This document shows, piece by piece, positions 39,145-51,392 of a DNA stretch of 64,000 nucleotides. The first letter of the stretch is position 1, and every line of letters starts with the position of its first letter. Under the pieces are notes generated by a model that was given only the letters and a program-made list of their open reading frames with translations, did no database searches and was not told the origin of the DNA. This DNA comes from Noviherbaspirillum aridicola (GTDB taxonomy: Bacteria; Pseudomonadota; Gammaproteobacteria; Burkholderiales; Burkholderiaceae_D), in assembly GCF_019656455.1 (NCBI RefSeq), contig NZ_BPMK01000008.1:62001-126000 (forward strand), in the 5' to 3' direction. A program made the position numbers and the translations under genes.

Positions 39145-39654
39145 ATGCCCAAATTCCACGCACTCGACAAGGTCGACCGCAAGCTCCTCAATCTTCTGCA
39201 AAAGGACAATCAGATGCCGACCCGGGTGCTGGCCGAAAAGGTGCACATCTCCCAGCCGACCTGCCTGCGCCGCATGCGCGACCTGCGCGAGGCGGGCATC
39301 ATCAGCGCCGACGTCGCGCTGGTCGATCCCTTCGCCCTCGGCTACGGCATGCTGGCTTTTCTCGAGGTTTCGCTGAACAATCAGTCGGACGAGCACATGC
39401 AGGATTTCGAGGCGCGCATGGCCAAGGAGCCGGAGGTCATGCAGTGCTATTTCGTGTCGGGCGACTACGACTACTTCCTGGTGGTGCATGTGCTCGACAT
39501 GGATGCCTACTACCAGTTCGTGCGGCGGGTGATTTCCGGATCCGGCAATGTGCGGCACTTCCAGTCGCGGTTTCCGATGAAGCGGGCGAAGTTCGCGACC
39601 CGCATCGCATTCGACGAGAAGCAGGCCGAGGTGCAGGTCAAGGTGGGGAGGTAG
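39145..39654 (+). CDS. Lrp/AsnC family regulator
   Basis: A 169-residue regulator with an N-terminal helix-turn-helix (LDKVDRKLLNLLQKDNQ, ISQPTCLRRMRDLREAGII) and a C-terminal RAM ligand-binding domain (VMQCYFVSGDYDYFLVVHVLDMDAY). It presumably senses an amino acid and controls the divergent binding-protein gene. ATG 39145 is chosen; GTG 39124 would add seven residues. Neither has a clear Shine-Dalgarno. Confidence 0.9.
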   Translation: MPKFHALDKVDRKLLNLLQKDNQMPTRVLAEKVHISQPTCLRRMRDLREAGIISADVALVDPFALGYGMLAFLEVSLNNQSDEHMQDFEARMAKEPEVMQCYFVSGDYDYFLVVHVLDMDAYYQFVRRVISGSGNVRHFQSRFPMKRAKFATRIAFDEKQAEVQVKVGR

Positions 39655-39796
39655 CCCTGAGCGGTTACCGCCAAACTTCAATTTTTCGCTTGCCTGGATT
39701 TTTCGACATTTCGCCGACACCCATTTGGGCGGTGTCGGGACGGCGCCGTTGCGGCCGGCAGGAACGCGCTCATCTGCCTCGTCCAGGAAGGCTTCG

Positions 39797-40711
39797 ATGT
39801 CTCGCATCGCACGATTCATGTCACGGCTCGGCCATGCCCTGGCGCCGGGGGGGCGCGCCGGGCAGCCGGCAGCGCCGAGCGGTGGGCCGCCGGCCGGCAC
39901 CGCAGGAGAGCCGCCGCCCGCAAGCACCGCCCGCAGCACCGGAGCTCTGAAAGTCGAAAGCAGGCGGCGGCGATTCTGGCTCTTCGGCAGGCGCCCGGCC
40001 ATGACGGCACATGCGGCGCCCCCTGCCACGGCGCGCCGCGCATCGGCTCCGCAAGCGAGCCTCTCCGGCGAGCCCGCCGTGCTCCCGGCGGAGGCTCCGC
40101 CGGCACCGACGAAGAAACTGCTGGATAACGCATTCGTGAGTCTCAAGCTTATCCTGGAGAAGGACTGGGGTACGGAGAAGCGCCAGCTTGAGCAGGCGCT
40201 CGTGGGCGATGACATGGGGGCCATCAACAAGCTGTTGTACGAGGGCAGGCTCAGGCATTTTCCGCTTGCACCGAAGGCAGTCCTCAAGATGGCGGAGGTG
40301 GCGCCGGAAGTGATGCAATCAGAGGCGTTTCGGGAAGCGCTGGCGGTCGCCCGGGGACCGGCTGCAGGGGATGCCCCGGCGCTCCCCAACTCCTACGATC
40401 CCCGTTTCAACCCAGCCGTATCGCTCCATGCCCACTACAAAAAGCGCCTGGAGGAAAGGAAAACGCAGCACCGGCATGCGCAAGCAGGAGGCATGAAGCC
40501 ATCGTCGCGCTCGTTGGAAGACTTGCGAGAACTCGTCTCCCTCAATGAGAAATGGGTCGTTTTGCACGACACCATGGCTGCGGTTGACGAGGGGCTCGAC
40601 GCGGCACGCGAGTTGCGGGACGCGCTGGAGAGGTATCGTCGCAGCCTTTCTCGGGAAGGGGCAGGAGAGGGCGGCGCGCCCCCGCCGGTGCCGGTGCCCC
40701 CTGCGCGCTGA
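39797..40711 (+). CDS. Unknown protein with Pro/Ala-rich ends (possible secreted effector)
   Basis: A 304-residue protein I do not recognise. Residues 1 to about 105 are low-complexity, rich in Ala, Pro, Gly, Ser and Arg. The middle (about 110-285) is helical and charged, with KKLLDNAFVSLKLILEKDWG and LEDLRELVSLNEKWVVLHDTM. The C-terminus is a proline run (PPPVPVPPAR). AGGAAGG lies 5 nt before the ATG, so expression is likely. No signal peptide or membrane helix. A disordered N-terminus before a compact domain is typical of type III effectors, and an NEL effector lies 14 kb away, but this is only a suggestion. It converges on dadA with 6 nt between stops. Confidence 0.7.
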   Translation: MSRIARFMSRLGHALAPGGRAGQPAAPSGGPPAGTAGEPPPASTARSTGALKVESRRRRFWLFGRRPAMTAHAAPPATARRASAPQASLSGEPAVLPAEAPPAPTKKLLDNAFVSLKLILEKDWGTEKRQLEQALVGDDMGAINKLLYEGRLRHFPLAPKAVLKMAEVAPEVMQSEAFREALAVARGPAAGDAPALPNSYDPRFNPAVSLHAHYKKRLEERKTQHRHAQAGGMKPSSRSLEDLRELVSLNEKWVVLHDTMAAVDEGLDAARELRDALERYRRSLSREGAGEGGAPPPVPVPPAR

Positions 40712-40717
40712 GTGCGG

Positions 40718-42034
40718 TCAGGCCCGCAGTGCCTGCGACAAGTCGCGGCTGCCCCTGGCGCTTCCCTTCACGCCGGTGAATGCGAAATCCACCTCCGGCA
40801 CCCGCCCCGACACGATCTCCGCGATCGCGCGTCCCGATCCGCATCCCATGGTCCAGCCCAGCGTGCCATGGCCGGTATTGAGATAGAGGTTGGATATCGG
40901 GCTCTTGCCGATGTACGGGATGTTGGATGGCGTCAGCGGACGCAGGCCGGTCCAGTACACCGGGTTGTCGTAGTCGCAGGCGTCCGGGAATAGCTCGCGG
41001 GTGCGGCGGGTGATCGCCGCGCAGCGCACGTCGTTGAGCTCGCGGGTGTAGCCGTTGAGCTCGCAGGTGCCGGCCACGCGCAGGCGGTCGCCGAGCCGCG
41101 ACAGCACCAGCTTGTAGCCGTCGTCGGTGAGCGAAACGGTGGGCGCCGCGTCCGGATTGATGACGCGGTAGGTGGCCGAGTAACCCTTGCCGGGATAGAT
41201 CATCAGCCGGATGCCGAGCGGCTGCAGCAGCGGTGCCGAGAAGCTGCCGGCCGCCATCACGTAGGCGTCGGCCTGGAGAATCTGGTGGCGGCCCTGCGGA
41301 TCGATGACTTCCACGCCGGCGATGCGGGCCGCCGCGCCGCTGCCTTCGCGCAGCAGCCGGGTGATGCCGGTGTTGTAGCGGAAGTCGACGCCCGCCGCCG
41401 CCGCCCGCTGCGCCAGCCCGGTGGTGAACTTGTACACGTCGCCCGACTCGTCGCTCGCCGTGAAGTCGCCGCCGGCGATCTTGTCGCGGATCGTCGCCAG
41501 GGCCGGCTCCATGCGCACCACCTCGTCGGCGGAGATCGAATCGCGCGCGCAGCCCAGGTCCCGCATCAACCGGGCGGCCGGCAGCGACTGCTCGAACTCC
41601 TTCGGGTCGGTATAGAAATGCAGGATGCCCCGCGTCAGGTGGTCGTAATCGATGCCGGTCTCGGTCCGCACCGCCTGCAGCGTCTGGCGGCTGTATTCGG
41701 AGATGGCGACGATCTGGCGGATGTTGTGCGCGGTGCGCGCCGGCGTGCACTCGCGCAGGAAGCTCAGGCCCCACAGCCATTGCTGCAGTTCGGGGCGGAA
41801 GCGGTAGAGCAGCGGCGCGTCTTCCTTGCCCAGCCACTTGAGGATTTTCATCGGGGCCGAGGGATTGGCCCAGGGCTCGGCGTGCGAGACGGAGATCTGG
41901 CAGCCGTTGGCGAAGCTGGTTTCCTGCGCCGCGCCCGGCTGGCGCTCGATCACCGTCACCTCATGGCCGGCCTTGTTCAGGAACCAGGCTGACGCGGTGC
42001 CGATGACGCCCGCGCCCAGTACGATCACTTTCAT
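40718..42034 (-). CDS. dadA: D-amino acid dehydrogenase
   Basis: A 438-residue FAD enzyme on the inner face of the membrane that oxidises D-amino acids, chiefly D-alanine, to 2-oxo acids and feeds electrons to the respiratory chain. The FAD motif VLGAGVIGTASAWFLNKAGHEVTVIE, the DadA-typical ANGCQISVSHAEPWANP, and the C-terminal NTGHGTLGWTMGCGSG are all present. Length matches DadA. The usual partner alanine racemase is not adjacent. Confidence 0.93.
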   Translation of the reverse strand: MKVIVLGAGVIGTASAWFLNKAGHEVTVIERQPGAAQETSFANGCQISVSHAEPWANPSAPMKILKWLGKEDAPLLYRFRPELQQWLWGLSFLRECTPARTAHNIRQIVAISEYSRQTLQAVRTETGIDYDHLTRGILHFYTDPKEFEQSLPAARLMRDLGCARDSISADEVVRMEPALATIRDKIAGGDFTASDESGDVYKFTTGLAQRAAAAGVDFRYNTGITRLLREGSGAAARIAGVEVIDPQGRHQILQADAYVMAAGSFSAPLLQPLGIRLMIYPGKGYSATYRVINPDAAPTVSLTDDGYKLVLSRLGDRLRVAGTCELNGYTRELNDVRCAAITRRTRELFPDACDYDNPVYWTGLRPLTPSNIPYIGKSPISNLYLNTGHGTLGWTMGCGSGRAIAEIVSGRVPEVDFAFTGVKGSARGSRDLSQALRA

Positions 42035-42174
42035 GCGTGAAAACTCCTCGTTGGATGAGGTGTGATTGTAAAGACGACAGGATTGCGCGGGTAATCAAAC
42101 TCGGTCCGGGGATTTTGCCGATTGCACACGGCACGGCGCGGCGTGAGCGCGGGCAAAAGAAAACCGCGGGAAAT

Positions 42175-42591
42175 TTAGATTTTCGGTTGTTTCAGCTCGG
42201 CGATTTCCTGCGCCAGCGCGCGGCCGACGCCCTCGCGTATCGATTGCTGCAAGCCCTCGCGCAGCTCCCGCGCCAGCCTGTCGACCGAGGCCTGCATCAC
42301 GTCGGCGAGACAGTCGCGCACGCGGAGTTCCAGCATCTGGTCGATGCGCATCATCATCTGCGTCATCACCCGCTCCTGGACCTGGGCGGCGAGTTGCTCG
42401 ACATCCACGGCGGGCAGCGCCGGCTTCAGCGGCGGCAGCACCGCGGCGGCGGGAGCGATGGCAGGGATGGCGGCGCGCAGTACAGGGATTTCGGGGGCGG
42501 GAATTGCTTCAGGAACGCCTGCCGCAGGTACGCCTGCCGGAATGATTTCAGTCAGTACCGGGATGCCGGCGTCGAGGGAATCGGTGCTCAT
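42175..42591 (-). CDS. HolC-linked small protein of unknown function
   Basis: A 138-residue protein with an Ala/Pro/Ile-rich first half and a strongly helical C-terminal half (VEQLAAQVQERVMTQMMMRIDQMLELRVRD). The ATG overlaps the holC stop by 4 nt, so translation is coupled. Similar Pro-rich/helical proteins follow holC in other Burkholderiales, some under the DUF2486 label, but I cannot confirm that assignment. No catalytic motif is visible; a structural or partner role with HolC is possible. Confidence 0.7.
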   Translation of the reverse strand: MSTDSLDAGIPVLTEIIPAGVPAAGVPEAIPAPEIPVLRAAIPAIAPAAAVLPPLKPALPAVDVEQLAAQVQERVMTQMMMRIDQMLELRVRDCLADVMQASVDRLARELREGLQQSIREGVGRALAQEIAELKQPKI

Positions 42592-43013
42592 GCCTTGTCC
42601 GCGACGAAATGGGTCAATGGATAGCCGCGCTGCTGGTAGTAGCGATAGCGGTCGCGCCCGGCCAGCCGGTCGGCCTCGTCGGCGGCGACGATTTCGAACA
42701 TACGCTCGAAGCGCGCGAAGTGGGCCGGCGTGGCGGACGAGAGATTGATGAGGACCTGGTGATGCGGAAGCTCGGCCTGGTCGCTGTCGGTGAGGATGAT
42801 GGGCGTGCTCGCCGCAAGCGGATCGCCGGCCGCCACATGCGGCAGGAAGTCCAGGCCTGAGAACGACCAGAGCGCTTCGTCCAGCGCATCCATCGCCTGC
42901 CGGTCCGCGGTCAGCACCACGACGCGGACGTCCGCCGCACGGGCCTTGCGCACCAGCCGGCATGCGTACGCGAGCTTGTCCGGCACATTGCTGTGAAAAT
43001 CGATACGGGTCAT
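42588..43013 (-). CDS. holC: DNA polymerase III chi subunit
   Basis: A 141-residue clamp-loader accessory subunit that connects the polymerase III holoenzyme to single-strand binding protein. The family pattern is clear from MTRIDFHSNVPDKLAYACRL, the DEALWSFSGLDFLPH strand and the C-terminal RYRYYQQRGYPLTHF. It sits in a folD-prlC-glutaredoxin-holC unit; in many relatives pepA precedes holC instead. Confidence 0.93.
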   Translation of the reverse strand: MTRIDFHSNVPDKLAYACRLVRKARAADVRVVVLTADRQAMDALDEALWSFSGLDFLPHVAAGDPLAASTPIILTDSDQAELPHHQVLINLSSATPAHFARFERMFEIVAADEADRLAGRDRYRYYQQRGYPLTHFVADKA

Positions 43014-43028
43014 GGTCTTGCCCGGGGC

Positions 43029-43640
43029 TCAGAAACGGAAGCCGGGCGGCGCGTTGCCGGTGGCGGGCGGCAGGTCGGTCGCCGGCGCCGGCTCGCTGCG
43101 CGCCTGGGCCGCGGGTTTCGGCTCCGGCTTTTTCTGGGCCAGCGCCTGCGCCTCCGGCTGGCGGTAGTTGCGCGGCAGCCTGCTGGTTTCCGGATAGCCC
43201 GCCGCAGTGAGCGCCGCGTTCCATGCGGCGGATTCGAAGCCGCGCTCGCGGGTTCGTCCGACGGTCAGCAGGGGCAGCCGGCTGTCGCCCGCGATCTGCT
43301 TGTAGGCGGCATGGTCATCGGCGCTGCTGACGGTTTTTTCGCTGAACGGCACGCCGCGCTGGTTGAGCAGGCGGCGGCCTTCGTCGCAGGGGAGGCATTC
43401 CGCCGCGCTGTACAGCACGACCGGATGGGCGCGCACCGCCTCGGCCAGTTCGTAGGGCAGGCCGGCGGTGCTCGGCGCGCCGCCGCCGCCCAGGGTCTTG
43501 GTTTCCACGCGCGCCGACTTCGTCGCCGGCGGCGTGTCGCTGTAAGTCACCTTGCCGTCCGGCCCCACCGATTTGTACAGCTGCGCCTGCGCGCCGGCCG
43601 TCAGCAGCAGCATGGCTGCCAGACCTAGCGATTTCTTCAT
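43029..43640 (-). CDS. Exported DUF4124-glutaredoxin-like protein
   Basis: A 203-residue protein with an N-terminal signal peptide (KKSLGLAAMLLLTAGAQA), a short DUF4124 segment (QLYKSVGPDGKVTYSDTPP), and a glutaredoxin-like domain (VVLYSAAECLPCDEGRRLLNQRGV) with a CLPC dithiol. The C-terminal tail is rich in Pro, Lys and Ala. It is probably a periplasmic or envelope thiol protein; its redox partner is unknown. ATG 43640 has GGGGAGGA upstream and starts the signal peptide. It sits 25 nt after prlC and 15 nt before holC. Confidence 0.85.
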   Translation of the reverse strand: MKKSLGLAAMLLLTAGAQAQLYKSVGPDGKVTYSDTPPATKSARVETKTLGGGGAPSTAGLPYELAEAVRAHPVVLYSAAECLPCDEGRRLLNQRGVPFSEKTVSSADDHAAYKQIAGDSRLPLLTVGRTRERGFESAAWNAALTAAGYPETSRLPRNYRQPEAQALAQKKPEPKPAAQARSEPAPATDLPPATGNAPPGFRF

Positions 43641-43665
43641 GTTCCTCCCCGCCTTATTCACGCAT

Positions 43666-45732
43666 TCACGCGGTCATGCCATTGTGTCTCAACAGGGCGT
43701 CGATGCTGGGTTCGCGGCCGCGGAAGGCCTTGAACGATTCCAGCGCCGGGCGCGAGCCGCCCATGGCCAGGATCTCATCGAGGAAGCGGCGGCCGATTTC
43801 CGGCGACAGGATGTCGCCGCCTTCGGCGCCGACTTCTTCGAACGCGCCGTAGGCATCGGCAGACAGGACTTCCGCCCATTTGTAGCTATAGTAGCCTGCC
43901 GCATACCCGCCGGCAAAGATATGCCCGAAGGAATTCTGGAAACGGTTGAATGCGGGCGGAATCACAACAGCCACGCGCTGGCGGACATCGTTGAGCACGT
44001 CCTGCGCGGTCCTGGCGCCGTTGGCGTCGTGGTCGTAGTGCAGGTGCATGTCGAACAGCGCGAACTCGACCTGGCGCAGGGTCTGCAGGCCGGACTGGAA
44101 GTTCTTGGCCGCGGTCATCTTGTCGTACAGCGCGCGCGGCAGCGGCTCCCCGGTGTCCACGTGGGCCGTCATGTGCTGCAGCACATCCCACTCCCAGCAG
44201 AAGTTTTCCATGAACTGCGAGGGCAGCTCCACCGCGTCCCATTCCACGCCGGAGATGCCCGACACGGAGAGTTCGTCGACCTGGGTCAGCATGTGATGCA
44301 GCCCATGGCCGAATTCATGGAACAGCGTGATCACTTCGTCATGGGTGAACAGCGCAGGCCGGGACTTGCCGTCCACCACGACCGGCTCACTGAAATTGCA
44401 GGTCAGGTAGGCGACCGGCGTCTGCAGCGCACTGGCCATCAGCCGCCTGCCGCGCGCGTCGTCCATCCAGGCGCCGCCGCGCTTGCCCTGGCGCGCATAC
44501 AGGTCGAGGTAAAACTGGCCGATCAGCTTGCCGTCGCGCTCGATCCGGTAGAACTTCACATCCTTGTGCCATCCCGGCGCGCTGTCCGGCCTGACCTGTA
44601 CCGAGAACAGGGTCTGCACCACGCGGAACAGTCCTTCGATCACCCGCGGTTCGGGGAAGTACTGCTTGACCTCCTGTTCAGAGAACGCATAGCGCTTCTG
44701 GCGCAGCTTTTCCGACGCATAGGTGACGTCCCAGGCTTCCAGCGTCTCCAGCCCGAGTTCGGCGCGCGCGAATTCGCGCAGCTCGGCCAGGTCCTTTTCG
44801 GCGAAGGGGCGGGCGCGCTGCGCCAGGTCTTCCAGGAAGTCGATCACCTGTTTCGGCGTCTCGGCCATCTTCGCCACCAGCGAGACCTCGGCGAAGTTCT
44901 CGAAGCCGAGCAGCTTCGATTCTTCCGCCCGCAGTTTCAGGATTTCCGCGATGTTTGCGGTGTTGTCCCATTCGGGCCGCGCGCCGAGTTCGGAAGCCTT
45001 GGTCGCGTTGGCGCGGTAGATCTGTTCGCGCAGCTCGCGCTTGTCGGCGTACTGCAGCAGCGGGAAATACGAGGGGAAGTGCAGCGTGAACTTGTAGCCG
45101 CTCCTGCCGTCCTTTTCGGCGGCGCCGCGTGCGGCCATCTTCACATCCTCGGGCAGGCCGGAGAGTTCGGCCTCGTCATCGACGAACAGCGCATAGTCGT
45201 TGGTCGCGTCCAGCACGTTTTCCGAAAACTTCGTCGACAGCGCCGCCAGCCTTTCCTGGATCTGCGCGAAGCGCGCCTTGCTCTCGGCAGGCAGCTCGGC
45301 GCCTCCGAGACGGAAATCGCGCAGCGCGTTCTCGACGATCTTCTTGCGCGCCGGCGTGAGCGCTTCGAAGTCCGGCCGCTCGCGCAGCGTCTTGTACTTG
45401 TCGAACAGCGCCAGGTTCTGGCCGAGCTGCGTCCAGAACTCGGTCACTTTCGGCAGGTTGTCGTTGTAGACGGCGCGCAGCTCCGGCGTGTCCGCGACCG
45501 AATTGAGATGGCGCACGATACCCCAGGCGCGGCCGAGCCGCTCGGTCGCATCCTCCAGCGGCTGCACGAAATTTTCCCAGCGCACCTCCTGCATCGGCTG
45601 CTCCAGCCGTGCCACCACGGCGCGGCATTCGTCGAGCAGGGCGGTGACGGCGGGCGTGACGTGCTCGGGCCGGACGGCGTCGAAACGGGGAAGGTCGGAA
45701 AAATCGAGCAGGGGGTTTTGTGCGTGGGTCAT
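43666..45732 (-). CDS. prlC: Oligopeptidase A (M3 metallopeptidase)
   Basis: A 688-residue cytosolic zinc endopeptidase that degrades signal peptides and other short peptides. The zinc site HEFGHGLHHM is intact, with the distal Glu and the AGYYSYKWAEVLSADAYGAF region near the C-terminus. It begins 4 nt after the folD stop, so the two genes are coupled; a TTG at 45759 is a weaker start. Length fits PrlC. Confidence 0.95.
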   Translation of the reverse strand: MTHAQNPLLDFSDLPRFDAVRPEHVTPAVTALLDECRAVVARLEQPMQEVRWENFVQPLEDATERLGRAWGIVRHLNSVADTPELRAVYNDNLPKVTEFWTQLGQNLALFDKYKTLRERPDFEALTPARKKIVENALRDFRLGGAELPAESKARFAQIQERLAALSTKFSENVLDATNDYALFVDDEAELSGLPEDVKMAARGAAEKDGRSGYKFTLHFPSYFPLLQYADKRELREQIYRANATKASELGARPEWDNTANIAEILKLRAEESKLLGFENFAEVSLVAKMAETPKQVIDFLEDLAQRARPFAEKDLAELREFARAELGLETLEAWDVTYASEKLRQKRYAFSEQEVKQYFPEPRVIEGLFRVVQTLFSVQVRPDSAPGWHKDVKFYRIERDGKLIGQFYLDLYARQGKRGGAWMDDARGRRLMASALQTPVAYLTCNFSEPVVVDGKSRPALFTHDEVITLFHEFGHGLHHMLTQVDELSVSGISGVEWDAVELPSQFMENFCWEWDVLQHMTAHVDTGEPLPRALYDKMTAAKNFQSGLQTLRQVEFALFDMHLHYDHDANGARTAQDVLNDVRQRVAVVIPPAFNRFQNSFGHIFAGGYAAGYYSYKWAEVLSADAYGAFEEVGAEGGDILSPEIGRRFLDEILAMGGSRPALESFKAFRGREPSIDALLRHNGMTA

Positions 45733-45736
45733 CGGG

Positions 45737-46582
45737 TCAGGTTCTTTCGGCGGCTTCAATCGTGTTTACAAGCAGCATCGTAATCGTCATCGGGCCAACG
45801 CCGCCCGGGACAGGGGTGATCCAGCCGGCGACTTCCTTCGCGTTGGCGAAGTCGACGTCGCCGCACAGCTTGCCCTCGTCGTCGCGGTTCATGCCGACGT
45901 CGATGACTGCCGCGCCGGGCTTGATCATGTCGGCGGTGACGATATTACGCTTGCCGGTGGCGACCACGAGGATGTCGGCCTGACGGGTGTGATGGCCGAG
46001 ATCCCGGGTCTTGGAATTGCAGATGGTGACCGTGGCGCCCGCTTGCAAGAGCAGCATGGCCTGCGGCTTGCCCACGATGTTGGACGCGCCGACCACGACC
46101 GCGTGCGCGCCGCGCACCGGAAAGTCGATGGACTCCAGCATCTTCATCACGCCGTAGGGGGTGCAGGGGCGGAACAGCGGCTGGCCCGTCATCAGCAGGC
46201 CCGCATTGCTGACGTGGAAGCCGTCCACGTCCTTCTCCGGCGCGATCGCCTCGATCACCTTATGCGCATTGATGTGAGCGGGCAAGGGAAGTTGCACCAG
46301 GATGCCGTGAATTTTCGGGTCCGTGTTGAGCGCATCGATGCGCGCCAGCAGCGCCTCCTCGCTCAGGTCGGCATCGTATTTCTCCAGCACAGAATGAATG
46401 CCGTTGTCTTCGCATGCCTTCACCTTGTTGCGGACATAGACCTGGGACGCGGGATTGTCGCCGACCAGCACCACCGCGAGGCCGGGCTGCCTGCCTTTCG
46501 CGGTCAGGGCGGCGGCGCGCGCGGCGACGTCGGCACGCAGTTGCTGGGAGAGCTGGGTTCCGTTGATGAGTTGTGCGGGCAT
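45737..46582 (-). CDS. folD: Methylenetetrahydrofolate dehydrogenase/cyclohydrolase
   Basis: A 281-residue cytosolic bifunctional enzyme that interconverts 5,10-methylene- and 10-formyl-tetrahydrofolate using NADP. The conserved [14 protein letters not shown] (catalytic Lys), [23 protein letters not shown], and the NADP motif [14 protein letters not shown] are present, ending with [12 protein letters not shown]. It is the first gene of the folD-prlC-grx-holC unit. Confidence 0.97.
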   Translation of the reverse strand: MPAQLINGTQLSQQLRADVAARAAALTAKGRQPGLAVVLVGDNPASQVYVRNKVKACEDNGIHSVLEKYDADLSEEALLARIDALNTDPKIHGILVQLPLPAHINAHKVIEAIAPEKDVDGFHVSNAGLLMTGQPLFRPCTPYGVMKMLESIDFPVRGAHAVVVGASNIVGKPQAMLLLQAGATVTICNSKTRDLGHHTRQADILVVATGKRNIVTADMIKPGAAVIDVGMNRDDEGKLCGDVDFANAKEVAGWITPVPGGVGPMTITMLLVNTIEAAERT

Positions 46583-46718
46583 GGAAGAGAAGGAGTGGTC
46601 GTTTCAAAAACGAGATTATAAGGTCCGCCCGCGCGCGCGGATGCGCCGGCGGACCGGGGCGCCGGGAAATGCTGCGCCGCCGCATGAAATTCCGCATTAT
46701 GGAAAGTGATATCGTAAT

Positions 46719-46747
46719 TTGAAAACGCGCAAATCTACTGTTAGAAT
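46719..46747 (+). promoter_or_regulatory. Sigma-70 promoter of the aceE operon
   Basis: TTGAAA and TAGAAT are separated by 17 nt, upstream of aceE by about 90 nt. The implied leader of about 83 nt leaves room for regulation. It is the best sigma-70 match in the window. Confidence 0.75.
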
Positions 46748-46836
46748 CTTTTCACCGCGCACCATCCCGGCAAATTCTTGTCCAAAAAGTCCCGGACGAC
46801 ATGCATTCCGGGGCCTGCCTTCAACCAGGAGACATC

Positions 46837-49533
<2,697 letters not shown>

Positions 49534-49621
49534 CGCATCAACAACATGTAGCCCGGCGCGGAAAGGGCATGGCGCAACGGCGCCGCCCTTTGCTGCGCGG
49601 ACGAAAAAGAACGGAGCCCCT

Positions 49622-51271
49622 ATGAGCCTGCAGGAAGTCAAAGTCCCGGATATCGGCGATTTCAAGGAAGTGGAAGTGATCGAGTTGCTGGTCAAGCCCG
49701 GCGACACGATCAAGGTCGATCAGTCGCTGGTCACGGTCGAGTCGGACAAGGCCAGCATGGAAATCCCCTCGACCCACGCCGGCGTCGTGAAGGAAGTGAA
49801 GGTCAAGATCGGCGACAAGGTGTCGGAAGGCAGCCTGCTGCTGGTGGTGGAAGAAAGCGCCGGCGCCGCGGCGGCCCCGGCCCCGGCCGCTGCTCCTGCT
49901 CCGGCCGCGGCCAGCACGCCTGCTCCAGCCGCTGCACCCGCGCCGGCAGCGAGCGCGCCCGCACCCGCATCCGGCGGCATCGTCGACGTCGAAGTGCCGG
50001 ACATCGGCGACTTCAAGGACGTCGAAGTGATCGAGCTGATGGTCAAGCCGGGCGACACGGTCAGCGTCGACCAGTCGCTGCTGACCGTCGAATCGGACAA
50101 GGCCAGCATGGAGATCCCCTCCAGCCACGCCGGTGTGGTCCAGGAAATGAAGGTCAAGGTCGGCGACAAGGTCTCCAGGGGATCGCTGATCCTGACCCTG
50201 GCCGTGCAGGGCGGCGCCGCCGCACCGGCGCCCGCTGCCGCATCCGCGCCGGCGCCCGCGTCCACGGTCGTCGCCGCCCCGGTCCCCGCGCCCGAAGCGA
50301 AGCCGGCGCCGACGGCTGCGCTGGAACCGCTGTCGCCGGCGGCGGCCAAGGCGCATGCCTCGCCCTCGGTGCGCAAGTTCGCGCGCGAACTCGGCGTCGA
50401 CCTCGGCAAGGTCAAGGGCAGCGGTCCGAAGGGCCGCATCCTGCACACCGACATCCAGTCCTTCGTGAAGTCGGTCATGTCGGGCGCGACCGCCGCGCCC
50501 GCCGCTGCTGCAGCCAAGGGCAGCGGCGCCGGTCTCGACCTGCTGCCGTGGCCGTCGCTGGATTTCTCCAAGTTCGGCGAGACCGAGCTGCAGCCGCTGT
50601 CGCGCATCAAGAAGATCAGCGGCCCCAACCTGCACCGCAACTGGGTGATGATCCCGCATGTGACGCAGTTCGAGGAAGCCGACATCACCGAGCTGGAGGA
50701 ATTCCGCAAGCAGTCCAACGACGCGCTCGCCAAGTCGGGCGTCAAGCTCACCATGCTGGCATTCGTCATCAAGGCCAGCGTCGCGGCGCTGAAGAAATTC
50801 CCGGCCTTCAATTCCTCGCTCGACGAGAAGGGCGAGAACCTGATCCTCAAGAAGTACTACAACATCGGCTTCGCCGCCGACACGCCGCAGGGCCTGGTGG
50901 TGCCGGTGGTGAAGAATGCCGACGCCAAGAGCATCTCCGCCATCGCGAAGGAGATGGGCGAGCTGTCGGCGCAGGCGCGCGACGGCAAGCTCAAGCCGGC
51001 CGACATGCAGGGCGCGACCTTCACCATCTCGTCGCTCGGCGGCATCGGCGGCACGGCATTCACGCCCATCGTCAATGCGCCCGAAGTCGCGATCCTCGGC
51101 CTGTCGAAGTCGGCCATCAAGCCGGTGTGGGACGGCAAGCAGTTCGCGCCGCGCCTGATGCTGCCTTTGTCGCTGTCCTATGACCATCGCGTCATCGACG
51201 GCGCGATGGGCGCGCGCTTCGCCGCCTACCTGGCCGAGGTGCTGGGCGACATGCGCAAGACGCTGCTGTGA
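49622..51271 (+). CDS. aceF: Dihydrolipoamide acetyltransferase, two lipoyl domains
   Basis: A 549-residue core of the pyruvate dehydrogenase complex. Two lipoyl domains (each with the lipoylated Lys in VESDKASMEIPS) are joined by Ala/Pro-rich flexible linkers. A peripheral-subunit-binding domain (SPSVRKFARELGVDLGKVKGSG) and the C-terminal acetyltransferase with catalytic His in LSYDHRVIDGAMG follow. GGAG lies 7 nt before the ATG. It follows aceE by about 90 nt. Confidence 0.97.
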   Translation: MSLQEVKVPDIGDFKEVEVIELLVKPGDTIKVDQSLVTVESDKASMEIPSTHAGVVKEVKVKIGDKVSEGSLLLVVEESAGAAAAPAPAAAPAPAAASTPAPAAAPAPAASAPAPASGGIVDVEVPDIGDFKDVEVIELMVKPGDTVSVDQSLLTVESDKASMEIPSSHAGVVQEMKVKVGDKVSRGSLILTLAVQGGAAAPAPAAASAPAPASTVVAAPVPAPEAKPAPTAALEPLSPAAAKAHASPSVRKFARELGVDLGKVKGSGPKGRILHTDIQSFVKSVMSGATAAPAAAAAKGSGAGLDLLPWPSLDFSKFGETELQPLSRIKKISGPNLHRNWVMIPHVTQFEEADITELEEFRKQSNDALAKSGVKLTMLAFVIKASVAALKKFPAFNSSLDEKGENLILKKYYNIGFAADTPQGLVVPVVKNADAKSISAIAKEMGELSAQARDGKLKPADMQGATFTISSLGGIGGTAFTPIVNAPEVAILGLSKSAIKPVWDGKQFAPRLMLPLSLSYDHRVIDGAMGARFAAYLAEVLGDMRKTLL

Positions 51272-51392
51272 TCATTGCCGCCGGGCGGGGCCGGGCGGCG
51301 GGAAGTGAGAGAATTCCTCTCTTTTCCAACCGCCCGGCGAGGCGGCCAGCGATGCCGCGATGCCCGGTGCTTCCCCGATACGGAGACCCACA

